From the NCBI RefSeq assembly GCF_900142845.1, contig NZ_FSRU01000003.1:248001-312000 (forward strand): a stretch of DNA of 64,000 bases. The letters are read 5' to 3'. Below, piece by piece: positions 46,811 to 56,310 of this stretch. Both the position numbers and the translations under genes were made by a program. Source of the stretch: Paraburkholderia phenazinium. Lineage in GTDB: Bacteria; Pseudomonadota; Gammaproteobacteria; Burkholderiales; Burkholderiaceae. The notes beneath the pieces are model-generated. The model searched no databases. It saw nothing but the letters and a program-made list of their open reading frames with translations, and was not told the DNA's origin. Within the stretch, counting starts at the first letter, position 1, and each line of letters opens with the position of its first letter.

Positions 46811-47344
46811 TTACTGGCGAATCACGCCGCAGGCGAGCGGCGCGCCCGCGCCGTGTTGCGGCCAGGCGTAGGGATCGGAGGCGTCGCGATGCACGACGAC
46901 CGCGCGCTGCAGCACCGAGCGGATGCCGTCGAGCGATACGTCCGGCGCCACGATAAAGCCCGTGGCCACACCGTTCGAATCCGCATGAATATTGCCGAGA
47001 TCGCCTTCGACGCGCGCGCCCATCTTCAGCCGCTCGGCCGCCGGGGCGAATACCGCGCCCGCGCTCGAACCGTCTACCGAATTGCAGTCGCCGCGCTCGT
47101 GCACCTGCAGGGCGTGGTCGCTATCGGGCGGCAAGCCGGAAAGGTTGTAGGTCACCTGTACGCCGTCCGAACGCTCGATGAAAGTCACCAGACCGCGCGT
47201 CTGGCTTCCCACGGCCGGCACCAGTTGTGCCTCGGCGCGTTTTTCCTGTGGTCTCAGGAATGCAGTGCAGCCGCATAACAGCAGACTGCTGGCAGCCAGG
47301 ACGATGAACGCATGCACCGCCTGCCCGTCGATTCGTTTTCCCAT
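46811..47344 (-). CDS. SodC-like (Cu/Zn superoxide dismutase fold) lipoprotein lacking most metal ligands
   Basis: This is a 177-residue protein with AGAGGA five bases before ATG 47344. The signal ends in a lipobox-like LLCGC. The fold is that of SodC: LVTFIERSDGVQVTYNLSGLPP, then GDC, SAG, EGDLGN, AVVVH and ACGVI in order, with the disulphide cysteines (GDC and ACGVI) kept. Compared with E. coli SodC, FHIH has become LQVH, GGHLDP has become GAVFAP, the KHEGP His is missing and GHLGD has become RVEGD. Only one Cu His, the Asp and the last His remain, and the active-site Arg is Pro. Dismutase activity is therefore doubtful; it may be structural or bind something else. Confidence 0.85.
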   Translation of the reverse strand: MGKRIDGQAVHAFIVLAASSLLLCGCTAFLRPQEKRAEAQLVPAVGSQTRGLVTFIERSDGVQVTYNLSGLPPDSDHALQVHERGDCNSVDGSSAGAVFAPAAERLKMGARVEGDLGNIHADSNGVATGFIVAPDVSLDGIRSVLQRAVVVHRDASDPYAWPQHGAGAPLACGVIRQ

Positions 47345-47473
47345 GCGATCCTCTTGTCGACCGCCGGCCGCCCCTGCGGTCGCCGAGCCGAACCTGATGA
47401 AGTCGACATGATACCGCGAGCGGAGGCGCGTTTTACGCCTTCCGCCCGCCTCACCTGCCCCGCATAAGGCGTT

Positions 47474-48562
47474 TCAGGTGTTCTGGACAACGATATTGGG
47501 AAACTTCGAGGTCATGTCGCGGGCCCGCTCGGCGATATGGATCGCCACCTTGCGCGCGATCGAGCGGTAAATCCCGGCGATGCGCCCGTCCGGATCGGCC
47601 ACCACGGTCGGCCGGCCGGAGTCGGCCTGCTCGCGGATGCCGATGTCGAGCGGCAAACTCCCGAGCACCTCCACACCATATTCCTTAGCCATCCGGTCGC
47701 CGCCGCCCGCGCCGAAGATGTGCTCTTCGTGACCGCAGTTCGAGCAGATATGCGTGCCCATGTTCTCGACGATGCCGAGGATCGGAATGCCGACCTTCTC
47801 GAACATCTTGAGGCCTTTCTTCGCGTCGAGCAGCGCGATGTCCTGCGGCGTGGTGACGATCACCGCGCCCGTCACCGGCACGCGCTGCGAGAGCGTGAGC
47901 TGGATGTCGCCGGTGCCCGGCGGCATGTCGACGATCAGGTAGTCGAGATCTTCCCAGTTTGTCTGCCGCAGCAGTTGTTCGAGTGCGGAAGTCGCCATCG
48001 GGCCGCGCCACACCATCGGATTGTCCTGCTCGATCAGAAAGCCGATCGAGTTGGCCTGCATGCCGTGGCCGCGCATCGGATTCATGGACTGGCCGTCCTG
48101 CGATTCGGGGCGGCCCTCGATGCCGAGCATCATGGGCAGCGAAGGACCGTAGATGTCGGCATCCAGAATGCCTACCGAGGCGCCGTCGCTCGCGAGCGCC
48201 AGCGCCAGGTTCACCGCGGTCGTGCTCTTGCCGACCCCGCCCTTGCCCGACGCCACCGCGACGATGTTCTTCACATTCGGCAACAGTTTCACGCCGCGCT
48301 GCACGGTATGCGCCGCGATCTGCTGCGACACCTGCACACGCGCTTCGGCGACGCCCGGCACGGCGCGCAACGCGTCTTCAACCAGCGTGCGGAGCGCTTC
48401 AAACTGACGTTTGGCCGGATAGCCGAGTACCAGGTCGACGCTAACCGTGGCACCATCAATAGCGGTGTTCTTGAGATTTTTCGCCGCCGCAAACGGGCGG
48501 CCCGTGTTGGGGTCAGCGACGCTCGCGAGGGCGGCGTCGACCAATGCCCGATCAATGCTCAT
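47474..48562 (-). CDS. apbC: iron-sulfur cluster carrier ATPase ApbC/Mrp
   Basis: This is a 362-residue P-loop protein. The N-terminal DUF59/MIP18-like domain (residues 1-90) precedes the deviant Walker A SGKGGVGKSTTAVNLA (two Lys), the switch DADIYGPSLPMMLG, LDYLIVDMPPGTGD and the cluster-binding CxxC in HICSNCGHEEH. It holds and transfers 4Fe-4S clusters in the cytosol. It is divergent from the OmpA-like lipoprotein gene and close to metG, a neighbourhood seen in many proteobacteria. Confidence 0.94.
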   Translation of the reverse strand: MSIDRALVDAALASVADPNTGRPFAAAKNLKNTAIDGATVSVDLVLGYPAKRQFEALRTLVEDALRAVPGVAEARVQVSQQIAAHTVQRGVKLLPNVKNIVAVASGKGGVGKSTTAVNLALALASDGASVGILDADIYGPSLPMMLGIEGRPESQDGQSMNPMRGHGMQANSIGFLIEQDNPMVWRGPMATSALEQLLRQTNWEDLDYLIVDMPPGTGDIQLTLSQRVPVTGAVIVTTPQDIALLDAKKGLKMFEKVGIPILGIVENMGTHICSNCGHEEHIFGAGGGDRMAKEYGVEVLGSLPLDIGIREQADSGRPTVVADPDGRIAGIYRSIARKVAIHIAERARDMTSKFPNIVVQNT

Positions 48563-48828
48563 TGAGACTCCGTGGGGAACACTTGGGGCGCGGCCGAATC
48601 GAAGTTTCGGCCACCGTCCGGAAATTGAAAGAAATTGTTATGCGGCATTGCGAAAATCGGCCTTGCCGGGCACCCTTCGGCAGCAGCAGGCTAGAGGGTC
48701 GCATCGCTGCTCGCTTCAGACATCATTGTAGTGGCTGGCGCCAAGCCGTGCCGGAAGACCCTTCTTCGTGCAGTTGCTGTCCGGTCTCCATTGCGGTCGA
48801 CCCGCTTTAATAATCAAGAGGATTCAAA

Positions 48829-49479
48829 ATGAACGCAAAAGTCATGACTCGCTTCGCAGTATTCGCAGTAGCCGGCTCGCTGCTGGCAGGCTGCGCAACC
48901 CAGCAAGGCACCAACACCGCCGTCGGTACAGGCGTGGGTGCCGGCACGGGCGCCGCGCTCGGCGCGATCTTCGGCGGCGGTAAGGGCGCGGCCATCGGCG
49001 CCGGCGTCGGCGCTGCGGTGGGCGGCATCACCGGCTACAACTGGCAGGCCATCCACAACAAGCTGTCGGGCGCCACCAAGGGCACGGGCACGCAGATCAC
49101 CGAACAGCCGGACGGTTCGCTCAAGCTGAACATCCCGAGCTCGGTCACGTTCGACACGAACAGCTACGCCATCAAGCCGTCGTTCGCACCGGTGCTCGAT
49201 CAACTGTCGCAGACCTTGACGCAGAATCCGGAAATCATCGCGCAAGTGGTGGGCTATACGGACAGCACCGGTTCGCCGGCGTATAACCAGACGCTGTCGG
49301 TCAACCGTGCGCAAAGCGTGACCGGCTACCTCGGCCAGCGCGGCATCAATCCGCAGCGCCTGTCGGCAGAAGGCATGGGTCAGAACAATCCGGTTGCCGA
49401 CAACAACACGGATGCCGGCCGTGCCGCGAACCGTCGCGTGGAAATCTATCTGCGCGCCACCGCTCAGCACGCTCAGTAA
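48829..49479 (+). CDS. OmpA-family lipoprotein with glycine zipper (YiaD/Pal-like)
   Basis: This is a 216-residue protein with AGAGGA ahead of ATG 48829. The lipobox is LLAGC. A glycine-zipper region follows (GVGAGTGAALGAIFGGGKGA). The C-terminal OmpA domain (residues 105-210) has SSVTFDTNSYAIKP, VVGYTDSTGSPAYNQTLSVNRAQ with the peptidoglycan-binding Asp, and NTDAGRAANRRVEI with the Arg. It should sit in the outer membrane and hold peptidoglycan non-covalently. No terminator lies directly after the stop; the next one is 240 bases away. Confidence 0.92.
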   Translation: MNAKVMTRFAVFAVAGSLLAGCATQQGTNTAVGTGVGAGTGAALGAIFGGGKGAAIGAGVGAAVGGITGYNWQAIHNKLSGATKGTGTQITEQPDGSLKLNIPSSVTFDTNSYAIKPSFAPVLDQLSQTLTQNPEIIAQVVGYTDSTGSPAYNQTLSVNRAQSVTGYLGQRGINPQRLSAEGMGQNNPVADNNTDAGRAANRRVEIYLRATAQHAQ

Positions 49480-49516
49480 CAGCTAACCAAGGTGGGAATG
49501 GGCTGACGGGCAGGAC

Positions 49517-49744
49517 GGCCGGGGTAGACGTTCCCGGCCGGTAAAAACCGCCCGAAAGGGCAGTAGCAGGTTGCATGGAGAGTCCCCGCGGGTTTCCCGC
49601 TGTCTCCATCCGCGAGTCGAAAAAAATTTCGAACTCTCCGGAAAATCCGCTGTCTGTCTTTACGGTACGTGCGTGGCTATGCCGCCGCGGCACCATTCTC
49701 CTCTTGTCGTTGTTGCTCCGGGGCCCATAGCCCCGGTTTTTTTT
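49517..49744 (+). ncRNA. candidate structured RNA between the OmpA-like gene and metG
   Basis: A run of hairpins fills this 228-base stretch: GGCCGGG/CCCGGCC (49517-49539), GCCCGAAAGGGC (49550-49561), then ATGGAGA (49575-49581) pairing with TCTCCAT (49603-49609) around an inner GCGGG-ttt-CCCGC. It ends in a textbook terminator (49718-49744). It may be an independent small RNA, a 3'-UTR-derived RNA of the OmpA-like gene, or a leader. I recognise no known family, and no promoter was fixed. Confidence 0.4.
49718..49744 (+). terminator. rho-independent terminator upstream of metG
   Basis: CCGGGGC (49718-49724) pairs with GCCCCGG (49730-49736) across a five-base loop, followed by eight T residues. 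Confidence 0.9.
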
Positions 49745-49800
49745 GGTGCCGGCTCCGCGCGCCAGAGCCGGTCAAGCTGGGCTGCTCGCCGCGCCCGCCC

Positions 49801-49809
49801 TGCTAGAAT
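49801..49809 (+). promoter_or_regulatory. extended -10 promoter of metG
   Basis: TGC-TAGAAT (49801-49809) matches an extended -10 element, 35 bases before the metG ATG. No clear -35 box is present, as allowed for this class. The same TAGAATCGAAG string occurs upstream of glnB on the minus strand. Confidence 0.5.
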
Positions 49810-49844
49810 CGAAGTTTCGTCTCTCGCAAGCCCTCACACTCCCT

Positions 49845-52001
49845 ATGTCAGCACCCGCAACCGGTCTCCCCGCAGGCGCGCCGTCCGGCCGTCGCCAGAT
49901 TCTCGTCACGTCGGCCCTTCCGTATGCGAACGGGCAAATCCATATCGGCCATCTGGTCGAATATATCCAGACGGACATCTGGGTCCGGACGCTGCGAATG
50001 CACGGGCACGAGGTCTACTACGTCGGCGCCGACGACACGCACGGCACGCCGATCATGCTGCGGGCGGAAAAGGAAGGCATCACGCCGAAGCAACTGATCG
50101 ACCGCGTCTGGCAAGAGCACAAGCGCGACTTCGACAGCTTCGGCATTTCCTTCGACAATTACTATTCGACCGACTCCGAAGAGAACCGGGTTCTGAGCGA
50201 ATCCGTCTATACGGCGCTCAGGGATGCGGGCCTGATCGAGGCACGCGACATCGAACAGGCCTACGACCCGGTCAAGGAAATGTTCCTGCCGGACCGCTTC
50301 ATCAAGGGCGAGTGCCCGAAGTGCGGCGCGAAAGACCAGTACGGCGACAATTGCGAAGTGTGCGGTTCGACCTACCAGCCCACCGAGCTGATCAACCCGT
50401 ACTCGGTGGTGTCGGGCGCCACGCCGATCCGCAAGACTTCGACGCACTATTTCTTCCGTCTCTCGGATCCGCGTTGCGAGAATTTCCTGCGCGGCTGGGT
50501 CGGCGGTCTGGCGCAGCCCGAAGCCACCAACAAGATGCGCGAATGGCTCGGCGACGCCGGCGAAGCCAGGCTCGCCGACTGGGATATCTCGCGCGACGCG
50601 CCGTACTTCGGCTTCGAGATTCCGGGCGCGCCGGGCAAGTACTTTTATGTGTGGCTTGATGCGCCGGTCGGCTATTACGCGAGCTTCAAGAACCTTGCCG
50701 AAAAGCGCGGCATCGATTTCGACGCGTGGATCCGCAAAGGCTCGACAGCGGAGCAGTACCACTTCATCGGCAAAGACATCCTGTACTTCCACACGCTGTT
50801 CTGGCCGGCCATGCTCGAATTCTCGGGTCATCGCACGCCGACCAACGTGTTCGCGCACGGCTTCCTGACCGTGGACGGCGCGAAGATGTCGAAGTCGCGC
50901 GGCACCTTCATCACGGCGCAAAGCGTGATCGACACCGGCCTGAACCCGGAATGGCTGCGCTACTACTTCGCGGCCAAGCTCAACAGCACGATGGAAGACC
51001 TCGACCTGAACCTCGACGACTTCCAGGCGCGCGTGAACAGCGATCTGGTCGGCAAGTACGTGAACATCGCGAGCCGTGCGGCGGGCTTCCTGATCAAGCG
51101 TTTCGACGGCCGCGTCCAGGACAGCGCGATGCAGCATCCGCTGCTCGGTACGCTGCGCGAAGCGGTTCCGCAGATCGCGGCCAACTACGAAGCACGCGAG
51201 TACAACCGCGCGCTGCGCCAGACCATGGAACTGGCCGACACGGTGAACGCCTACGTCGACACGGCCAAGCCGTGGGATCAGGCGAAAGACCCGGCCAACT
51301 CGGTCGCCCTGCATGAAACCTGCAGCGTCAGCGTCGAGGCGTTCCGCCTGCTGTCGCTCGCGCTGAAGCCGGTGCTGCCGAAGCTCGCGGAAGCCGTCGA
51401 AGGATTCCTCGGCATCGAGCCGCTCAAATGGTCCGACGTCGCGGTGCCGCTCAGCTCCGCGCATCCGATCAACGCGTACAAGCATCTGATGACGCGCGTC
51501 GATCCGAAGCAGATCGACGCGCTGCTGGCCGCGAACCGCGATTCGCTGCAGGCCACTGACGCTGCGGCGCCTGCGGACGCGACAACCAAGGCTAACGCCA
51601 AGTCCAAAGCGAAGGCGGCGGCTCCGGCAGCTACAGCCGGCGCTGAAGACGACGGCTCCGGCATCATCTCGATCGACGACTTTGCGAAGATCGACCTGCG
51701 CATTGCGAAGATCGTCGACTGCCGTGCGGTGGAAGGCTCGGACAAGCTGCTGCAACTGACACTCGACGTCGGCGAGGAAAAAACCCGCAACGTGTTCTCC
51801 GGCATCAAGTCGGCGTATCAGCCGGAGCAACTGATCGGCAAGCTAACGGTGATGGTGGCGAACCTCGCGCCGCGCAAGATGAAGTTCGGCCTGTCCGAAG
51901 GGATGGTGCTGGCGGCGTCCGCCACTGACGAGAAAGCCGAACCGGGTCTCTACATCCTCGAACCGCACAGCGGTGCGAAGCCGGGCATGCGGGTGAAATA
52001 A
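49845..52001 (+). CDS. metG: methionyl-tRNA synthetase
   Basis: This is a 718-residue class I enzyme from ATG 49845. It has the HIGH motif in [13 protein letters not shown], a zinc knuckle [18 protein letters not shown], the KMSKS motif in [12 protein letters not shown] and the anticodon-binding helical domain. An Ala/Lys-rich linker ([15 protein letters not shown]) joins a C-terminal tRNA-binding EMAP/Trbp111-type domain ([20 protein letters not shown], ending KPGMRVK), which dimerises the enzyme. No clear ribosome site precedes the start. Confidence 0.96.
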   Translation: MSAPATGLPAGAPSGRRQILVTSALPYANGQIHIGHLVEYIQTDIWVRTLRMHGHEVYYVGADDTHGTPIMLRAEKEGITPKQLIDRVWQEHKRDFDSFGISFDNYYSTDSEENRVLSESVYTALRDAGLIEARDIEQAYDPVKEMFLPDRFIKGECPKCGAKDQYGDNCEVCGSTYQPTELINPYSVVSGATPIRKTSTHYFFRLSDPRCENFLRGWVGGLAQPEATNKMREWLGDAGEARLADWDISRDAPYFGFEIPGAPGKYFYVWLDAPVGYYASFKNLAEKRGIDFDAWIRKGSTAEQYHFIGKDILYFHTLFWPAMLEFSGHRTPTNVFAHGFLTVDGAKMSKSRGTFITAQSVIDTGLNPEWLRYYFAAKLNSTMEDLDLNLDDFQARVNSDLVGKYVNIASRAAGFLIKRFDGRVQDSAMQHPLLGTLREAVPQIAANYEAREYNRALRQTMELADTVNAYVDTAKPWDQAKDPANSVALHETCSVSVEAFRLLSLALKPVLPKLAEAVEGFLGIEPLKWSDVAVPLSSAHPINAYKHLMTRVDPKQIDALLAANRDSLQATDAAAPADATTKANAKSKAKAAAPAATAGAEDDGSGIISIDDFAKIDLRIAKIVDCRAVEGSDKLLQLTLDVGEEKTRNVFSGIKSAYQPEQLIGKLTVMVANLAPRKMKFGLSEGMVLAASATDEKAEPGLYILEPHSGAKPGMRVK

Positions 52002-52116
52002 GCCACAGCAGGTTTCGGCGCGCCGGCAACGGCGCGTCTTCAAAATCAATCAATATTGAACCCAGGCCCACGCCCACACGCCGCGTTCTCCGCAAGCGGA
52101 ACGCGGCGTACCGCGC

Positions 52117-55100
52117 TCACCACCTGATCCGGTCGAAGCGCCGCGTGTAGAACAGCGTACCGCCCTGGAAAGTGCCGCCATACGCCACCACCGACCAGTA
52201 GCGCGTCAGGTTGACGGTCGCCTTGATCGCGTTGCTGGCCGACTGCAGGCCCTGTTCATAACCGAGTACCAGCCACTGGCTGAGCGCCTTCGATACCATC
52301 ACCACCTGCGGATCGGTCAACCCCACATCGCTCGTGCCGATCGAAAACTCGTCGAGCCCGAAGGTCTGCGCAATCCGCTTGCCCTGAGAATTGCCGAGCA
52401 ACGCGAGCGCGGTCGTCATGCTGCTCTGCTGCCCGAGGTTGTTGCCCTGGTCGGTGCCGTGGCCGAACAGCAGCCAGGAGAGCTTTTCGTTGTCGGGCAC
52501 GTTCGGCTCGGAGACGAGCTTGGCGACCGGCGCGTCGACCGTACCGGTCACCTGCACGCCGGCCTCGATCTGCTGGTTGCGCCGCATGGCGAGAATGTTG
52601 ATGCCGGGGTTCGCCACCGGACCGTTGAACGTGAAGAAGCCGTTTTCGATACCGAGCTTGCGGCCGAACGCCGTGTAGGTCGAGCCTTCGGTCACGCGCA
52701 CATTGCCGACGGCGCGCAGCGGCAGATCCGGCGCGCTTAGCGCGGTGATGGTGCCGGTCAGGCCGAGGTCCGCGCCCTGACCGCGGAAACGGAAATTCTT
52801 GCCCAGGTCGATGTCGATGCTGGCATGCGGCGCGAAGCGGCCGACCGGCTTGTCGGTGGCCGCCACGCCCGGCGCCGTCTCGCCGGGGATCGTGCCGTCG
52901 GGGCGCACGATCACCACGTCGTCGCCGAGCTTCGGCGCGGCCTGCTCCGGCATGTCGAAGAGCGCGCGATCGACCGTGAACTTGCCGTTGATATCCATGG
53001 CGCCCAGGTGGCCGCCGTTCGCCACCGTGGCGCTGCCCGACAGCGACAGCTTGCGGTCCGGCGCGGCAAACACTTCGAGCTTGTCGGCGACGATGCTCGC
53101 GGTCAGGTCGGGTTCCGCGCCGTCGAGGCGCACCCGGCCGGAGGCGCGCAGCGTACCGCTCGCGCCGTGGAATTCGACCTGCTGGAAGTCCACCAGATTC
53201 TGCGACAGCGCAATCCGGATCACACCGTCCTTCAGTTGCACGCCCTGATCGACCATGGTGGCCGACAGGCCGTCGCCCAACAGCGAGCCCGACAGATTCG
53301 GCTTGGCCACCGTGCCGCCGAGCGCGAGCTTCAGCGCGAGGTGGCCGTCGAGCACATAGCTCGGGCCGAACAGGCCACCGGTGGTTTTCAGCGACGGGAG
53401 GTTCGCGTTGACGTTGCCGGTCACCGGCGCTTCTTCGTTCACGCCCAGCACGCCGTCGTTCATCGCCAGCGTCGTATGGGCATCCGCGTCGATCACGCCG
53501 AGCCGGCTCGCCTGGGCGTGGACCGTGGCGTTCAACCGGTTGCCGGCGCTGAAGTCGGCGCGGGCGGCCAGATCAGTGATGCCGAGCGCCGCCAGTCCGC
53601 GGCCGATCTCGACCGTCACGTCGCCGCCGCGGCGCTTCAACTGGATGTGGCCGCTCGCCGTGTTGCCGAGCGCGAAGTCCCAGTCGCCGTCGAATACGAG
53701 ATCGGTCTTCACCGGCGGCGGCTCGCCGGTGATTTCCTGACGCAGCGCGAGGAGCCGCGTGAGCGAGATATCGGTCAGCGATCCGGTGGACTGGATGCGC
53801 CCGTGGTCCAGTGCGAACGACTTCAGGTCGAGCACCGCGCCTTCCAGCGTGAGCCGGGTTGCGCCGAGCGTCACGTGATTGGGCGCGGCGCTGATGGTGA
53901 GCGGCGCTTCGAGATTGAGCGCGGGCGTGCCGCGATTCTGCAACTGCGTCACCGTGCCGTCCCAGCGCGTGCCGTCGCGGGTATCGGAGAGGCCGCCGTG
54001 GGCCGCGAGCGACACGTCGAGTGGACGCTGGTACACCTTGCCGCTCGCCTGCGCTTCCAGCGTGTGCTTCGCGCGGGTGCCGTTCAGGCGCGCGCTGAGT
54101 GTCGCGAGCTCGACCCCTTCGGCGCTCAGGTCGCGCGCGTCGGTCGTGAAGACGAGCGCGCCGTTCGCGCCGTCGCGCAATTCGGCGTGGCCTTCCGCGT
54201 GACCGAGCCGGTTCGCGCCGAACACGACGCTGTCGGCCTTGTAGTTCAGCGTGACGTTCGGATGAGCGAACGAGCCTGTGACGTCGCCGTCGGCTGCCAC
54301 AATGCCTGCCAGTCCAAAACCGAGCCGCTCGAGTTGCGGCGCGTCGACGTTGAAGCGCAAACGGTCGCCGGGCGCGCCGAAGCTGCCTTGCAAACTCACC
54401 TGGTTGCCCGCCACCGAGAGGCTCGCCTTGCTCGGCAAAATGCGCGAGCCGGCCAGTTGGACCGTGCCGCCGCCCGTCAACGGCAAGCCGTCATAGACGC
54501 TCTCGCCGAGCTTGAAATCGGCCTTGGTCGTAAAGGTAGGACCGAGCACACCGGCTGCGTTGATCGTACCGTTGACGCGCGCTTCGATCTTGCGCGACGG
54601 CGCGGCGCTTGCCTGCTTCGCTGCGCGTTTCGCCTCCGCGGCCTTGGCCGCCACCTTGGCTGGCGCATTCGGCGTTGCGGTGGCGGGGCCGGCAACCGGT
54701 GCGCGCGACGGCATCCGCGAGGTCAGCCCGAGCGGATCGAAATCGGTCAGTTGTGCTTTCAGGTTATAGGTCGAACTCGCGTCGTGCTTGATCGCGCCGG
54801 ACAGATCGATGTGGCCGCGTCCCGAGGTGATCTTCACGTCGTTAAAGCTCATGCGCGCCGGATCGAACGTCACCTTGCCTTGCGCGCGCAGCGCCGCCTT
54901 CGGATCGGCGAGATCGAGCGTGATGCTCTGCACGTCGTCGTTCAGGCGAATGGCGATGGGGCCGGCGAGCTGGGTGGGCCGCACGCTCGCTTCCAGCGCG
55001 TTCAGGTCCAGTCCGGCCACCTGCAGGTCGAGCTGGCCATGCTTGCCGGACAGCGCGCCGGCGCCGGTGACGGTGGCGTTCCTCACGAGCCGCAGGTTGA

Positions 55101-56262
55101 GGTTCGAGAGGCTCTGCGCGTGCGCGTCGAGCCGTACGTCGGCATGCGCGTCGATGAGCGGCAACAGGTTCTGGTCGACCGCGCCCGGTTTCGCATTGAC
55201 GATCGACACCTGGCCGCCGACCACGAAGCCAGCGGGCGCTGCCGATCCATGGGGGGCCGCGGGCGCGCTGGCGGCACTCGCCGCGGCGCCGGCGCCTGCC
55301 GTCTCCGCGACCACTGGCTGCAACTCCGCCCGCACCGCCAGATCGGCGAGCGGCGCGCCGGGCGCAAACGCCTGCGGATTGATGTGGTCGAAGGTCAGCG
55401 TCGCGCGTTGCAGCGGCACGGCGGCAAACGGCGCCGCTTCGATGCGCGCGTGTCCGGCGAGCTTCATGCCGCTCGCGTCCAGTTCGCCCACCAGGGCTTC
55501 GAGCGACCCCGTCAGATGGCCGCCCACCTGCACCGGCTCTGCGTTGACCTTGCCCGAATAACCGATGTCGCCCGTCAGCGCGAACGGCCGCACGCCATCG
55601 AGTTTCGCCGCCGCCGTCACCGAGCCGAACGGCGTCTCCAGCCGGTCGATGGAGGCCTCGTGATGCACCCCGTCGCTGCGGCCATGGAACAGGAAACGCG
55701 AAAACTCCGTGGTCGACCCGCCTTCATGCAACAGCAGCGCGTCGATCCGCAGATCGCGCACTTCGAGCTGCATCGGCAAGCGCAGATCCTGCGGCAAGCT
55801 CATCGGGCCGCTGCTCGGCGACGAGGATGAACCGATGCGCGCGTCGATCGTGCCGATATGCAGGTAGTCGACCGCAAAGCGCCACGGATGCCCCGTCAGC
55901 GCCCAACGCCCGTCGATGCTGTCCACCTTGATGTCGGTGCCGCTGCCGTCGAAACTGCGCCACTCGACCCGCTGCAGCCGTACGCCGGTTGCGAGCGCAC
56001 CGCCCTTCAGCTCGCCGGAGAGGCGGCCGCCCAGCAGCTTGACGGCCGCCTGCCAGGCGTACGCCGTGCCGCGTTCGGTTGCTACCGCGCCGTACAACAC
56101 CCCGGCCGCCAGCGCGACGAGTAGCACCGGCACGCCCATCGCCCACGCGAGCGCCTTCCACAGCCGCCGCCCGCGACGGGCGGGCGGCGGCGTGCCGGGA
56201 CCGCCCGGCGTGGCGTCACCGGGCGTCTGCGAAGCGGGGTTGGCGGAAGCATCCGTCGTCAT
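52117..56262 (-). CDS. tamB: translocation and assembly module protein TamB
   Basis: This is a 1381-residue protein. A Pro/Gly-rich cytoplasmic N-terminus precedes an inner-membrane anchor (about residues 36-58, WAMGVPVLLVALAAGVLYGA). About 1300 residues of repeating beta-strand pattern follow, forming the AsmA/DUF490 groove that spans the periplasm. The conserved C-terminal TamB domain ends FQGGTLFYTRRFDRIRW. With TamA it aids autotransporter insertion and lipid transport to the outer membrane. It starts 48 bases after the tamA stop on the same strand. An Ala/Lys-rich low-complexity stretch (AKVAAKAAEAKRAAKQASAA) interrupts the strand pattern near residue 540. Confidence 0.93.
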   Translation of the reverse strand: MTTDASANPASQTPGDATPGGPGTPPPARRGRRLWKALAWAMGVPVLLVALAAGVLYGAVATERGTAYAWQAAVKLLGGRLSGELKGGALATGVRLQRVEWRSFDGSGTDIKVDSIDGRWALTGHPWRFAVDYLHIGTIDARIGSSSSPSSGPMSLPQDLRLPMQLEVRDLRIDALLLHEGGSTTEFSRFLFHGRSDGVHHEASIDRLETPFGSVTAAAKLDGVRPFALTGDIGYSGKVNAEPVQVGGHLTGSLEALVGELDASGMKLAGHARIEAAPFAAVPLQRATLTFDHINPQAFAPGAPLADLAVRAELQPVVAETAGAGAAASAASAPAAPHGSAAPAGFVVGGQVSIVNAKPGAVDQNLLPLIDAHADVRLDAHAQSLSNLNLRLVRNATVTGAGALSGKHGQLDLQVAGLDLNALEASVRPTQLAGPIAIRLNDDVQSITLDLADPKAALRAQGKVTFDPARMSFNDVKITSGRGHIDLSGAIKHDASSTYNLKAQLTDFDPLGLTSRMPSRAPVAGPATATPNAPAKVAAKAAEAKRAAKQASAAPSRKIEARVNGTINAAGVLGPTFTTKADFKLGESVYDGLPLTGGGTVQLAGSRILPSKASLSVAGNQVSLQGSFGAPGDRLRFNVDAPQLERLGFGLAGIVAADGDVTGSFAHPNVTLNYKADSVVFGANRLGHAEGHAELRDGANGALVFTTDARDLSAEGVELATLSARLNGTRAKHTLEAQASGKVYQRPLDVSLAAHGGLSDTRDGTRWDGTVTQLQNRGTPALNLEAPLTISAAPNHVTLGATRLTLEGAVLDLKSFALDHGRIQSTGSLTDISLTRLLALRQEITGEPPPVKTDLVFDGDWDFALGNTASGHIQLKRRGGDVTVEIGRGLAALGITDLAARADFSAGNRLNATVHAQASRLGVIDADAHTTLAMNDGVLGVNEEAPVTGNVNANLPSLKTTGGLFGPSYVLDGHLALKLALGGTVAKPNLSGSLLGDGLSATMVDQGVQLKDGVIRIALSQNLVDFQQVEFHGASGTLRASGRVRLDGAEPDLTASIVADKLEVFAAPDRKLSLSGSATVANGGHLGAMDINGKFTVDRALFDMPEQAAPKLGDDVVIVRPDGTIPGETAPGVAATDKPVGRFAPHASIDIDLGKNFRFRGQGADLGLTGTITALSAPDLPLRAVGNVRVTEGSTYTAFGRKLGIENGFFTFNGPVANPGINILAMRRNQQIEAGVQVTGTVDAPVAKLVSEPNVPDNEKLSWLLFGHGTDQGNNLGQQSSMTTALALLGNSQGKRIAQTFGLDEFSIGTSDVGLTDPQVVMVSKALSQWLVLGYEQGLQSASNAIKATVNLTRYWSVVAYGGTFQGGTLFYTRRFDRIRW

Positions 56263-56310
56263 ACTCGAACCATGCGAATCAGGCCAGTCAAGTCAAAATA
56301 AGGTCAAAGG

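Noticed and set aside
46811..47344. Functional Cu/Zn superoxide dismutase call
   Set aside because: Most metal ligands and the active-site Arg are replaced, so only the fold name is kept.
52825..55830. 1001-codon open frame on the plus strand
   Set aside because: It is antisense to tamB, and its Arg/His/Ala-rich product is typical of third-position GC shadows in this genome.
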